Source of the DNA: Fervidobacterium gondwanense DSM 13020
GTDB taxonomy: Bacteria > Thermotogota > Thermotogae > Thermotogales > Fervidobacteriaceae
Length of the DNA: 64,000 nt
Assembly: GCF_900143265.1 (NCBI RefSeq)
Contig: NZ_FRDJ01000006.1
Location: 61,947-125,946 of the forward strand
Direction: 5' to 3'
How positions within the stretch are numbered: the first letter of the stretch is position 1; the number at the start of each line of letters is the position of its first letter. The translations under genes were made by a program, and so were the position numbers. The notes under the pieces are model-generated. The model made no database searches. It was not told the origin of the DNA and saw only the letters and a program-made list of their open reading frames with translations. Shown piece by piece: positions 54,079-61,700 of this stretch.

Positions 54079-55101
54079 TTACTTAACTTTTTCTCCATAA
54101 AAGTATTCAATCGCCTTCTTGATTATTATATCACTCATAACGAGATCTGCATGGTCGAAACCTCTAAAAATCTCGCATTTTCCATAATAAGTTGCGCTTT
54201 CAATTGGAACCATTCCATCATTATCGGTGAATTGCTTATCTGAAAATAAAATATCTGTGACCGATTTCAAAAATAGAAGTCCTGTCGTTGAGAACATTTC
54301 GGTTGTCACAAGGTTTTCAAACATCACATCAGCTTTTTGGGTTATCACAGCTGCAAAATTTAGAAATTCAACATCATTTGGTACTTCTGGATATCTCGAA
54401 CCATACATTAAATATCTATAATTCGGTGCGTACGTATATCCACCCGAAATGTTTGAAGCTATGAGCACGTTCTTTATAAATCCCCAGTCTTTCCTGAGCT
54501 TAAGCAAACTCTTGTTCATGACTATGAAATTTGCCAAAGGAGATCCGATATGCGGTGTACCAGCAAAGATGATTTTGTTTACATGTTTTTTGAATTCATC
54601 TTCTTGTAATGCGTATCTTAAAAGTAAACCGCCCATGCTGTGGGCATATATATTGAAACGAACGCTCGCATTATCATAATTCTCTTCGAACTTCTTGGAA
54701 ATATTTTCAATTTCCCTGACAAGTGCATCTGCACTTTCTTCTAATGGTATGTCCAACGAGGGATAAATAAAAAAATACAATCCATAGTCTTCAGGCAATA
54801 TTTTCGTCCAAGAATCTCGGAAGATAGCTTTGTAACGTGTCCACGTCCCATATATCTCGTTTGGATCAATTCCATGAATCAACAGTACCGAAGGTGCATC
54901 ATTTTTCGGTTTCCTTATCTCGTAAATCTTAGCTTGTGGTCTCTCCCAATCGTATTCTACAACTTTGCTGTATTCAAAAAATGGCTCTATTTTCGTTAAT
55001 GATATGTAGATCGGAACAAGTGAGTTATAGTAAACATAATATTTTGCACCGTAAGTAATTGAAGTAAAAGCGATAGCAAATAAAGATAAACAGAATATCA
55101 A
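54079..55101 (-). CDS. Alpha/beta hydrolase, lipase-like
   Basis: A 340-residue protein with an N-terminal membrane segment (residues about 1-20). 'VLLIHGID' is the oxyanion strand, and the nucleophile elbow 'YAHSMGG' has the catalytic serine. The family resembles PGAP1/lipase-type hydrolases. It starts with TTG that overlaps the DUF47 stop (TTGA), without a clear ribosome site of its own, so translation is probably coupled. Substrate unknown. Confidence 0.8.
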   Translation of the reverse strand: MIFCLSLFAIAFTSITYGAKYYVYYNSLVPIYISLTKIEPFFEYSKVVEYDWERPQAKIYEIRKPKNDAPSVLLIHGIDPNEIYGTWTRYKAIFRDSWTKILPEDYGLYFFIYPSLDIPLEESADALVREIENISKKFEENYDNASVRFNIYAHSMGGLLLRYALQEDEFKKHVNKIIFAGTPHIGSPLANFIVMNKSLLKLRKDWGFIKNVLIASNISGGYTYAPNYRYLMYGSRYPEVPNDVEFLNFAAVITQKADVMFENLVTTEMFSTTGLLFLKSVTDILFSDKQFTDNDGMVPIESATYYGKCEIFRGFDHADLVMSDIIIKKAIEYFYGEKVK

Positions 55102-55745
55102 TAAGCGAGTTTTAATAGCAATACCTCCAATATATCCGAGGCATCTTCTGTTCTATCGACTATATCACCAACGTTGATAACGAGCTCCTTCAACTGCATC
55201 TTTTCAGCCAAAGTTATCTGCAAAGAGAATATATCCCTCAAAACTTCTTCTTCGATTACGTCTTCATTGTGTTCAAACCTTTCAACCTCAATTACATAAT
55301 GCTGGACTTCGTCGATGTTGTCAAATAGCTTTTCGACGGCAGTAACGAAAGCTTGCGCTGCGCTGACTGCACAATCAAGTTGTCCTATAATCTTCTCTTT
55401 AAGGTGCTCTGGAACATTCGGGTGTTGGTAGTCCACAATTTTGCTTACCGATTCGCACTTGTTGACTATTTTATCTATACCTTCGGTAAGAGAGTGTATA
55501 ACTTCTCTCATATCCGGAAGAAATAGACCTTTGTATATATCAGATATAATCCCGCGCCTTATTTCATCAGCTTCATGCTCAATACGTTTTATGTCTTTAA
55601 AAAAATTCTGCTTCTGATCACACTCGTTTTTGAAATAACAGTCGAAAAAACTTCTAAGAGTAGAAGTCGCTTCTACTGTTTTTCTTGAAAGTTCTCCAAG
55701 CTTTGCAATAACTTCACGTTCTTTCTTTGCGAATGAAATTTGCAT
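55098..55745 (-). CDS. PhoU-like DUF47 protein
   Basis: About 215 residues from ATG 55745 behind GGGGGTG. All-helical with PhoU-like heptads ('IKRIEHEADEIRRGI', 'SVSKIVDYQ', 'DRTEDASDILEVLLLKL'). DUF47 proteins often regulate a phosphate transporter, but no pit gene is next to it. Function inferred from fold only. Confidence 0.85.
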   Translation of the reverse strand: MQISFAKKEREVIAKLGELSRKTVEATSTLRSFFDCYFKNECDQKQNFFKDIKRIEHEADEIRRGIISDIYKGLFLPDMREVIHSLTEGIDKIVNKCESVSKIVDYQHPNVPEHLKEKIIGQLDCAVSAAQAFVTAVEKLFDNIDEVQHYVIEVERFEHNEDVIEEEVLRDIFSLQITLAEKMQLKELVINVGDIVDRTEDASDILEVLLLKLAY

Positions 55746-55785
55746 ACCAACACCCCCAGACAATTATACCACAAAAAGCTGAAAA

Positions 55786-56322
55786 TTATAACCTTTCGAA
55801 AAATAGCAAGAGCGTATCGCCGTAATCCTTTTCTTTTATGATTCTTAAATTACTTATCTCGCTTTCTTTAGGTCTTTCTCTCTTAGAGCACTGAAGGATA
55901 AACATTGAATTCACGTCCATTATTGCATGAACACGTTCGAGTATATCGCGTACTATTCCCAGCTCGTAAGGCGGATCAGAGTAAATAATGTCAAAAACGC
56001 CGGCATGTGTTTCCAAAAACCGGCGTGCGTCTATCTTCTTTATATCAACTTTATTTTCAACTCCAAGGTTGATAGCATTCTTTTTAATCGTTGCCACAGA
56101 TAATTTTGAAGTATCAACAAATGTCACATGCGCTGCACCGTTGCTTATCATCTCAAACCCAACAGAACCGCTCCCTGCACATATGTCAGCACACACTTTC
56201 CCTTGGAAATCAACCATATTTGCAAGACTTCTTCTAAGAATCGCCGAAGAATACCGCGTCCTTGGATCAGGAACAGTTTCTATTGCTCTCCCTCTAAGCT
56301 CACCTGTCTCGATTTTCAACAT
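55786..56322 (-). CDS. rsmD: 16S rRNA (guanine966-N2)-methyltransferase RsmD
   Basis: About 178 residues from ATG 56322, 7 bases after AGGTGG; an earlier GTG or ATG would overlap rsmI. SAM-binding 'CADICAGSGSVGFE' and catalytic 'YSDPPYE' are visible, with the N-terminal 'TGELRGRAIETVPDPRTR' typical of RsmD. It lies in an rRNA modification pair with rsmI. Confidence 0.93.
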   Translation of the reverse strand: MLKIETGELRGRAIETVPDPRTRYSSAILRRSLANMVDFQGKVCADICAGSGSVGFEMISNGAAHVTFVDTSKLSVATIKKNAINLGVENKVDIKKIDARRFLETHAGVFDIIYSDPPYELGIVRDILERVHAIMDVNSMFILQCSKRERPKESEISNLRIIKEKDYGDTLLLFFERL

Positions 56323-56338
56323 ACTTTTTCCACCTGCA

Positions 56339-57064
56339 TCATTCAATAGCTTTTGACTCTTCTGGATTCTCTTGACCCTCTACTTTCTGAACAACAACGG
56401 TCAATTCTCCTTTGACATCTTTAAAATGTTCGAGTGCGCTCGTCACTGTACCTCTGAAGCTCTCTTCGTGTAGTTTTGTCAACTCTCTTGCGATGAAAAC
56501 CTCGCAGTCTCCCAAAATCTTCAGTATATCATCAAGCGTTTTTCTAAGCCTTTCAGGGCTTTCGAAAAAAACGAATCTTTCTATCAATTCATTATCTTTT
56601 ATCTTTCGCAAAAGCCTTCTTCTGTTCTTGTCTTTCGGCATGAATCCGATGAAGTAGAAGTGCGTACCCATAAACCCGCTGAGCGCAACAGCGCTTGTCA
56701 ATGCACTCGGTCCCGGAATTACTTGAACAGTGATTCCTTCTTCATGGCACTTTTTGATTAGTATAGCTCCCGGGTCCGAAACCACAGGCATTCCTGCATC
56801 TGATACTTGGGCAATATTTTTTCCTTGTTTTAGCAGCTCTATAACCTTATCAACCTTCTTATGTGAATTATGCTCGTTGAAAGACTCCAGCGGTTTAGAT
56901 ATTCCGTAGTGTGTTAGAAGATTATGAGTCCTTCTCGTGTCTTCAGAAAGTATCAAATCGGCATCTTTCAACACTTCCAAAGCCCTTAATGTTATATCCT
57001 TCAAATTGCCGATCGGTGTGCCGACAATGTACAGAATACCCGCGATACTATCACTTCCCAACAT
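56339..57064 (-). CDS. rsmI: 16S rRNA (cytidine1402-2'-O)-methyltransferase RsmI
   Basis: A 241-residue tetrapyrrole-methylase-fold enzyme. 'LYIVGTPIGNLKDITLRALE', 'SEDTRRTHNLL', 'VSDAGMPVVSDPG' and 'ALTSAVALSGF' are conserved. It overlaps the upstream lipM gene by 14 bases; the start is not certain since no strong ribosome site precedes it. Confidence 0.94.
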   Translation of the reverse strand: MLGSDSIAGILYIVGTPIGNLKDITLRALEVLKDADLILSEDTRRTHNLLTHYGISKPLESFNEHNSHKKVDKVIELLKQGKNIAQVSDAGMPVVSDPGAILIKKCHEEGITVQVIPGPSALTSAVALSGFMGTHFYFIGFMPKDKNRRRLLRKIKDNELIERFVFFESPERLRKTLDDILKILGDCEVFIARELTKLHEESFRGTVTSALEHFKDVKGELTVVVQKVEGQENPEESKAIE

Positions 57065-57800
57065 TTACTATAAAGTTTTCAATCAGATTTTCCGAGTTGT
57101 CCATAACTTCATTTATCATCTCTTTGCTAAGTGTCTTTGCCTTTCCAAAACGAGACTCAAACGACAACCTTATGCTTTCTGCGATTTCTTCTATCGGTTT
57201 GTGCTGATAATCATACAGACCTATCAAAGGTATATCCAAGTTCTTCGTACTTTTGAAGCAGTGCTTAACCTCATCGTGCGGTATCAGAACTATTGAGCCG
57301 TGTTGCAAGATGTAATCCTGGGTCCTTGTCTGAGCGCTGCCAACAACCTTTACACCATTCATAGTTATTTCGTACGTCGATGGAACTTGGAAGCAGACAT
57401 GTGTTGATGCTTTCTTTTTGCCCTCTGTTAATTCAACTGGATACCCTAAGCGCCTCAAACCTTCTATTAGTAGCCTTGAAATCAGATTATACAGTTCGAG
57501 GACACTTGTTTCGAAAAGCTCGTGATTCCTTGGCACTACAACAGAGTACGTCAATTCATCCCAGTGTAGTACAGCCCTTCCGCCAGAAGGTCTTCTAACC
57601 AAATCAAAATTATTCTCTTTAAGATAGTCCACATCTATATCATCGGAATTTTGATGCTTTCCCAAAGAAAGTGTTGGAACTTTCCAAGTGTAAAAGCGCA
57701 ATATGACATCGTTTAATTTTTCAGAGAACACTCCTAAAGCAACATCTATGCCCATGTTCTTCAATCCATCAAAACCGTACGTTTCAAAAAAGTACAACAA
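57051..57800 (-). CDS. Lipoate/octanoyl transferase, LipM-like
   Basis: A 249-residue enzyme of the BPL/LplA/LipB fold. 'RRPSGGRAVLHWDELTYSV' binds the acyl chain, and 'THVCFQVPSTYEI' has the cysteine used as nucleophile in LipM octanoyltransferases, followed by 'KVVGSAQTRTQDYILQHGS'. This supports octanoyl transfer rather than ATP-dependent ligase activity. TTG start behind AAGGGTGAT. Confidence 0.85.
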   Translation of the reverse strand: MLYFFETYGFDGLKNMGIDVALGVFSEKLNDVILRFYTWKVPTLSLGKHQNSDDIDVDYLKENNFDLVRRPSGGRAVLHWDELTYSVVVPRNHELFETSVLELYNLISRLLIEGLRRLGYPVELTEGKKKASTHVCFQVPSTYEITMNGVKVVGSAQTRTQDYILQHGSIVLIPHDEVKHCFKSTKNLDIPLIGLYDYQHKPIEEIAESIRLSFESRFGKAKTLSKEMINEVMDNSENLIENFIVNVGK

Positions 57801-57801
57801 A

Positions 57802-58392
57802 TCACCCTTTCATCTTTTTGGTGAGCATAAAAACAGGATTTGCAACTAATACTATTATAATCTTTATTACGTACTGAGACAATACCATAGAGATCAATTG
57901 ATTGTACACTCCGAGGAACGCAACAAGCGTGAAAACAACTGTATCAAAGAATTGAGCAACGAGGACTGAAACAAGATTTGCTACTGCTGCACTCTTAAAT
58001 CTCTTAGAATTGAATATGTAATAATTCATGAATTGTGAAGTTCCATACGCCGCTAAACTCGCAAGTGTGAATCTCCAGTTCATTCCCAAGATTATCCTGT
58101 AAGCCTCTCCCCTGTCGACAGAAGCAGCAGGCATGAAGAGCCCGAGCAAAATCAATCCACTTGCAGTCGCTTGTGCTAAGAATCCCATCCAAACAAGGAA
58201 CTTTGAACGTTCCTTTCCAATCACGTCAGAGACCATGTTTGCAATTATGAATGTGAATGTATAACTTATAATCGATGCTGGAAATAGGAAAACACCAAAC
58301 TTAACAACCTTCGCTGCGATAACATTCGAAACAACAATACCTGTTATAAATAGCGTAGTAAAAATCATGCCTTGCCTTTCCTTTCGTTCCAC
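57802..58392 (-). CDS. Queuosine-precursor transporter, YhhQ family
   Basis: A 196-residue, six-segment protein of the YhhQ/Vut_1 family that imports queuine or its precursors. 'TFIIANMVSDVIGKERSK', 'YGTSQFMNYYIF' and 'VAQFFDTVVFTLVAFLG' are family segments. GTG start behind AAGGAG. First gene of the long minus-strand group down to secF. Confidence 0.85.
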   Translation of the reverse strand: MERKERQGMIFTTLFITGIVVSNVIAAKVVKFGVFLFPASIISYTFTFIIANMVSDVIGKERSKFLVWMGFLAQATASGLILLGLFMPAASVDRGEAYRIILGMNWRFTLASLAAYGTSQFMNYYIFNSKRFKSAAVANLVSVLVAQFFDTVVFTLVAFLGVYNQLISMVLSQYVIKIIIVLVANPVFMLTKKMKG

Positions 58393-58547
58393 CTTCTCAA
58401 CACTCCTTTCGGTCTTATATGCTGTATTAGCTATTCTTTTTTCAGGGCAAATTATTATACTCTATTAGATTTAAACTAAGCAAAAACCGACAGAAAAATT
58501 AGTAAAAGTGTTACATATCAGTAACCAAAAAACTGAAACATGGGGTA

Positions 58548-58553
58548 TATAAT
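58548..58553 (+). promoter_or_regulatory. -10 element of speD-speE
   Basis: TATAAT about 160 bases before speD; no convincing -35 element. Transcription starting near 58560 would produce a leader of about 150 bases that includes the inverted repeat. Confidence 0.5.
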
Positions 58554-58570
58554 ATTGTCCGTAATACTGA

Positions 58571-58643
58571 CGGTTTATGTTCACTTAACTGAACATGCCG
58601 ACTTATATGGAAATGTCTGGTCTACTTAAGTGAACATAAACCG
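58571..58643 (+). promoter_or_regulatory. Inverted repeat in the speD leader
   Basis: Perfect 18-base arms, CGGTTTATGTTCACTTAA at 58571-58588 and its reverse complement at 58626-58643, around a 37-base loop. The left arm also pairs with its own neighbour (TGTTCA-N6-TGAACA). It lies in the region expected to be the 5' leader of speD; it could be an RNA structure or a regulator-binding site. Most of the rest of the 58393-58713 gap is AT-rich and holds nothing further I could identify. Confidence 0.7.
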
Positions 58644-58713
58644 CAATAACGAAATTCATTTACTGACGAGCTTTTAGAACATGAACAAAAATCTTACATG
58701 GGGAGGGATTACC

Positions 58714-59133
58714 ATGAAAAGCTTGGGAAGACATATCATAGCCGAATTCTACGACTGTGACAAGGAAATACTTGACAGCATCGATGGTATCGAGTTTCAC
58801 ATGAAACAAGCAGCATACGAGACTGGTGCCACAATAGTTAACTCTTCTTTTCACCGGTTCCTCCCCTACGGAGTGAGCGGTGTGGTCATAATAAGCGAGT
58901 CGCACTTAACAATTCACACATGGCCAGAGTACGGTTATGCAGCTGTTGACCTATTTACCTGCGGTGACCACGTTGACCCATGGAAAGCATTTAGCTATCT
59001 CAAAAAGGTATTCAGATCACAAAGAGCTCATGTAGTTGAACACGTAAGAGGAAGATACGACGAAGTAGGCATCCCCGAAAACGCACCGCACAAGACTGTA
59101 ATCGAAGAAGAAAAGATAGCAGTAAGCTTGTAA
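58714..59133 (+). CDS. speD: S-adenosylmethionine decarboxylase
   Basis: About 139 residues from ATG 58714 behind GGGGAGGGATTACC. A pyruvoyl enzyme that makes decarboxylated SAM for polyamine synthesis. Self-cleavage between E62 and S63 in '[14 protein letters not shown]', the same position as in Thermotoga maritima. speE follows, giving a two-gene polyamine operon. Confidence 0.96.
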   Translation: MKSLGRHIIAEFYDCDKEILDSIDGIEFHMKQAAYETGATIVNSSFHRFLPYGVSGVVIISESHLTIHTWPEYGYAAVDLFTCGDHVDPWKAFSYLKKVFRSQRAHVVEHVRGRYDEVGIPENAPHKTVIEEEKIAVSL

Positions 59134-59187
59134 TTGCAAACCCAAAATCCGAACCGATTAAATTAATCTGAGAAGGAGGGAATGCCT

Positions 59188-60066
59188 ATGGAAGAAAAGG
59201 AACTTAAAACAGGTAGGCACAGTATATATATGGAATGGTATTCAAAAGATCCTGGCGGATTATTCATGAGGGTTAATAGATGGCTTTACTCAGCGCAAAG
59301 CCCATTCCAGAGGATCGATATATTTGAAAGTCCATTCTATGGTAGAGTATTCTCTCTTGATGGAATAACGATGACTACAGAAATAGACGAATTCATGTAC
59401 CACGAAATGCTTGTGCATGTACCGATGTTCATGCACCCAAATCCAAAAAAGGTCCTTGTCATCGGCGGTGGCGACGGAGGAAGCATAAGGGAAGTTTTGA
59501 AACACCCTTCCGTAGAAAAAGCCGTAATGTGCGAAATAGACGAGTTGGTTGTCAAGGCAGCTATCGAATATCTGCCATACACGTCAAACAAACTCAGCGA
59601 CCCAAGGGTTGAGCTTGTCTACGAAGATGGTGCTAAATTCGTAAGGCAGTTCAAGAACGAATTCGACGTGATAATAATCGACTCGACAGACCCAACAGCT
59701 GGTGAAGGCGGACACCTCTTCACTCTTGAATTCTACAAGGCTTGTAATGAAGCACTCAAAGAAGATGGTATCTTGTGTGCCCAGACAGAAGGTATGACTT
59801 ACGACTGGGAATGGGGCACAACAGCCTACAAGAGAATTAAGGCAAATTTCCCGCTTGCAAAGATGTACTTAGGCTTCATGCCAACTTACCCCGGCGGAAT
59901 GTGGTCGTACACATTCGCTTCGAAAACCGGAATTGATCCAATAAAAGACTTTAATCCTGAAAAAGTTAGGAACTTCAAAGAACCTTTGAGGTACTATAAC
60001 GAAGAAATTCACAAAGCGGCATTTGCACTTCCAAACTTTGTCAGAAAGTACATCGGAGAAGACTAA
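59188..60066 (+). CDS. speE: Spermidine synthase (aminopropyltransferase)
   Basis: About 292 residues from ATG 59188, 8 bases after GGAGG; the ATG two codons earlier is too close to the site. 'VLVIGGGDGGSIREVLKH', 'MCEIDELVV' and 'VIIIDSTDPTAGEGGHLF' form the SAM-like binding and catalytic region, with D of 'DSTDP' as base. The N-terminal 'GLFMRVNRWLYSAQSPFQRIDIF' fits the Thermotoga enzyme. It is followed by a terminator. Confidence 0.96.
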   Translation: MEEKELKTGRHSIYMEWYSKDPGGLFMRVNRWLYSAQSPFQRIDIFESPFYGRVFSLDGITMTTEIDEFMYHEMLVHVPMFMHPNPKKVLVIGGGDGGSIREVLKHPSVEKAVMCEIDELVVKAAIEYLPYTSNKLSDPRVELVYEDGAKFVRQFKNEFDVIIIDSTDPTAGEGGHLFTLEFYKACNEALKEDGILCAQTEGMTYDWEWGTTAYKRIKANFPLAKMYLGFMPTYPGGMWSYTFASKTGIDPIKDFNPEKVRNFKEPLRYYNEEIHKAAFALPNFVRKYIGED

Positions 60067-60085
60067 AGAAAATTGAACTTAAAGG

Positions 60086-60104
60086 CGGCAGGCAAGTCCT
60101 GCCG
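60086..60104 (+). terminator. Terminator of speD-speE
   Basis: 7-bp stem CGGCAGG / CCTGCCG, followed by TTTTTGATTTTT. Confidence 0.9.
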
Positions 60105-60107
60105 TTT

Positions 60108-60136
60108 TTGATTTTTCAAAGCTGTTGTGATAAAAT
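60108..60136 (+). promoter_or_regulatory. Promoter upstream of the IscB element
   Basis: TTGATT (60108-60113), 17-base spacer, TAAAAT (60131-60136). Transcription from about 60143 would cross the left end of the element and the omega-RNA. It probably was the promoter of the XRE-cupin gene before the insertion (inference). Confidence 0.6.
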
Positions 60137-60176
60137 AGGTGAGAAAATATATTAACAAGATACTCATATGTGGCTT

Positions 60177-60183
60177 GAGGTGA
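60177..60183 (+). promoter_or_regulatory. Ribosome binding site left behind by the IscB insertion
   Basis: GAGGTGA immediately left of the element, with no start codon at the proper distance. If the element is removed it would stand a few bases in front of the ATG at 61701. Confidence 0.6.
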
Positions 60184-60187
60184 AATC

Positions 60188-60413
60188 GTCAACGCCCCAC
60201 CACTGAAGTGGCGGGCTTGAAGCCCTCGTTGACTAGCCTCAGCCAAAGCCAATAGGCTTCTTGGCTACGTTAGATGGGTCATGACACCATGGAATGCTGC
60301 TCAAGTTCCATGCTCTGTCGTCTGTCATTAAACAGTCCTGAGGGGTAGGGACAGTGTGGCAGACATGACAAGCCCATCTAACATTGGCGATGAGCTCCTA
60401 ACTCCGCAAGGAG
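60188..60413 (+). ncRNA. Omega-RNA (HEARO-type) of IscB
   Basis: A structured region ahead of iscB. Seen in order: outer hairpin with arms GTCAACG / CGTTGAC (60188-60233); AGCCAA(AGCC...GGCT)TTGGCT (60241-60266); long closing stem GTTAGATGGG (60269-60278) with CCCATCTAAC (60373-60382), extended by TCATG / CATGA; inside it CATGGAA / TTCCATG (60288-60312) and GTCTG / CAGAC (60320-60364), with GTCC / GGAC within; finally CTCC-GCAA-GGAG (60402-60413), which holds the iscB ribosome site. Known IscB systems use an RNA from exactly this position; its guide is the flanking host sequence at the 5' end. The 5' boundary is not certain. Confidence 0.82.
60198..60213 (+). repeat. Left subterminal palindrome of the IscB element
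   Basis: CACCACTGAAGTGGCG, centred on CCACT/AGTGG; partner of the copy at 61664-61679. Confidence 0.65.
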
Positions 60414-60424
60414 GCTTACACCAT

Positions 60425-61672
60425 ATGGTGTATGCTATTTCTCAACAGGGGAAACCTCTCGTGCCAACTAAAAGGCATGGAAAAGTAAGAAGACTTTTAA
60501 AACAAGGACTTGCGAAAGTTGTCAAAAGAGAGCCTTTCACAATTCAGCTTTTGTATGATACAACCACATATGTACAGCCAGTAACAGTTGGCATCGACAT
60601 TGGTTCAAAAACAGTCGGTGTCTCAGCCATAACAGATAAGAAAGAAGTATTTTCATCGGAGATAGAACTCAGAACTGACATCAAAGACTTATTGTGCGAA
60701 AGAAGAGAATACAGACAGTTAAGAAGGTATCGCAAGACGAGGTACAGAAAAGCAAGATTTTTGAATAGGCGTAAACCAGAAGGATGGCTTGCACCAAGTC
60801 TAAGGTGGAAAGTAGATGCACATATTAGAATAGTCAACATGCTCAGCAAGATACTGCCGATATCAAAGGTTATCGTAGAAGTTGCACCGTTTGATACCCA
60901 AAAGATATTAAATCCAGATATCCAAGGAGAAGAATATCAAAATGGAGTGCAGAAAGGTTTTTGGGATGTGAGAGAATATTGTCTATGGCGAGCAGGATAT
61001 AAATCGGAGGTATCTGGCAAAAAAGGAGTTTTGGAAGTTCACCATATAGTTCCAAGAAGCGGAGGTGGGACGGACAATCCTTCAAACCTGATAGTCTTAA
61101 CAGCACAAGAGCACAAAGCAATACATGAGGGCAGGTTAAAGATACCAAAGAGCAAGATAGAGAAGGTAAGGATTCTCAAAGATGCGAGTCACGTATCGAC
61201 GATAGGTTGGCATATAGTTAATGAGCTAAAGGAACTGTACGAGGATGTCAGAGTTACATACGGTAGTATCACCAAAGCAAAGAGAAGTGAGTTTGGATTG
61301 GAAAAGACGCACCGAAATGATGCATATGTCATAGGGGGAGGGACAGTTCAGAAGAGAGCGAAAGAATGGTATTTTGGTAAGTTTTTCAGAAGACAAAATA
61401 GGTCATTGCATAAAGTCAATCCAATCAAAGGTGGTATAAGACCGGTTAATACAATCAAACAATCATACGGTTTCAGAAGGTTTGACAAAATAGAATACGA
61501 AGGGAAGATAGGAATCATAGCTGGAACAAGAAGTAGTGGATATTTTGTAATAAGAAGTCTTTCAGGGGAAAGAATACACGATAGTGTGAAATACAGCAAA
61601 TTAAAACATTTCGAGAAATCAAAGACGATAATGTTGGAAAGGAGGGAAGCGGCTATCTCCTCACACGACTAA
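60425..61672 (+). CDS. iscB: IscB RNA-guided nuclease
   Basis: A 415-residue protein from ATG 60425, where AAGGAGG lies 10 bases upstream; the frame is open further upstream but that is omega-RNA. Domains: PLMP-type N-terminus ('KPLVPTKRHGKVRRLLKQG', residues 10-28); RuvC-I with D58 in 'GIDIGSKT'; arginine-rich bridge helix (92-120); RuvC-II with E152 in 'VEVAPFD'; HNH (203-234; H206, H207 and N218 in 'HHIVPRSGGGTDNPSN'); RuvC-III with H296 and D299 in 'KTHRNDAYVI'; C-terminal target-adjacent-motif domain (about 330-400). IscB is the ancestor group of Cas9 and cuts DNA matching the omega-RNA guide. All visible catalytic residues are intact. Its stop codon lies inside the right-end hairpin. 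Confidence 0.95.
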   Translation: MVYAISQQGKPLVPTKRHGKVRRLLKQGLAKVVKREPFTIQLLYDTTTYVQPVTVGIDIGSKTVGVSAITDKKEVFSSEIELRTDIKDLLCERREYRQLRRYRKTRYRKARFLNRRKPEGWLAPSLRWKVDAHIRIVNMLSKILPISKVIVEVAPFDTQKILNPDIQGEEYQNGVQKGFWDVREYCLWRAGYKSEVSGKKGVLEVHHIVPRSGGGTDNPSNLIVLTAQEHKAIHEGRLKIPKSKIEKVRILKDASHVSTIGWHIVNELKELYEDVRVTYGSITKAKRSEFGLEKTHRNDAYVIGGGTVQKRAKEWYFGKFFRRQNRSLHKVNPIKGGIRPVNTIKQSYGFRRFDKIEYEGKIGIIAGTRSSGYFVIRSLSGERIHDSVKYSKLKHFEKSKTIMLERREAAISSHD

Positions 61673-61679
61673 AGTTGCG
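61664..61679 (+). repeat. Right subterminal palindrome of the IscB element
   Basis: CACGACTAAAGTTGCG, part of the hairpin ACACG / CGTGT (61663-61682). It overlaps the iscB stop codon. Confidence 0.65.
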
Positions 61680-61700
61680 TGTCTCCGAAGCCGTAAATTG

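Larger units (their letters stand above)
60186..61695 (+). mobile_element. IscB (IS200/IS605-related, HEARO-type) element without transposase
   Basis: About 1.5 kb containing the omega-RNA region and iscB. Both ends carry the same subterminal imperfect palindrome: CACCACTGAAGTGGCG (60198-60213) and CACGACTAAAGTTGCG (61664-61679), 13 of 16 identical, as expected of IS605-type ends. No TnpA-like gene is present. Exact ends are uncertain by about 10 bases; they were placed from the ribosome site at the left and the regulator start codon at the right. Confidence 0.75.

Noticed and set aside
60198..60233. Second terminator after speE
   Set aside because: The hairpins here lack a T tract and match the right end of the IscB element, so they are element end or omega-RNA structure.
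60356..60424. Extended N-terminus for IscB
   Set aside because: The extra 23 codons fall in the structured RNA, whereas the ATG at 60425 has AAGGAGG and gives the normal family start.
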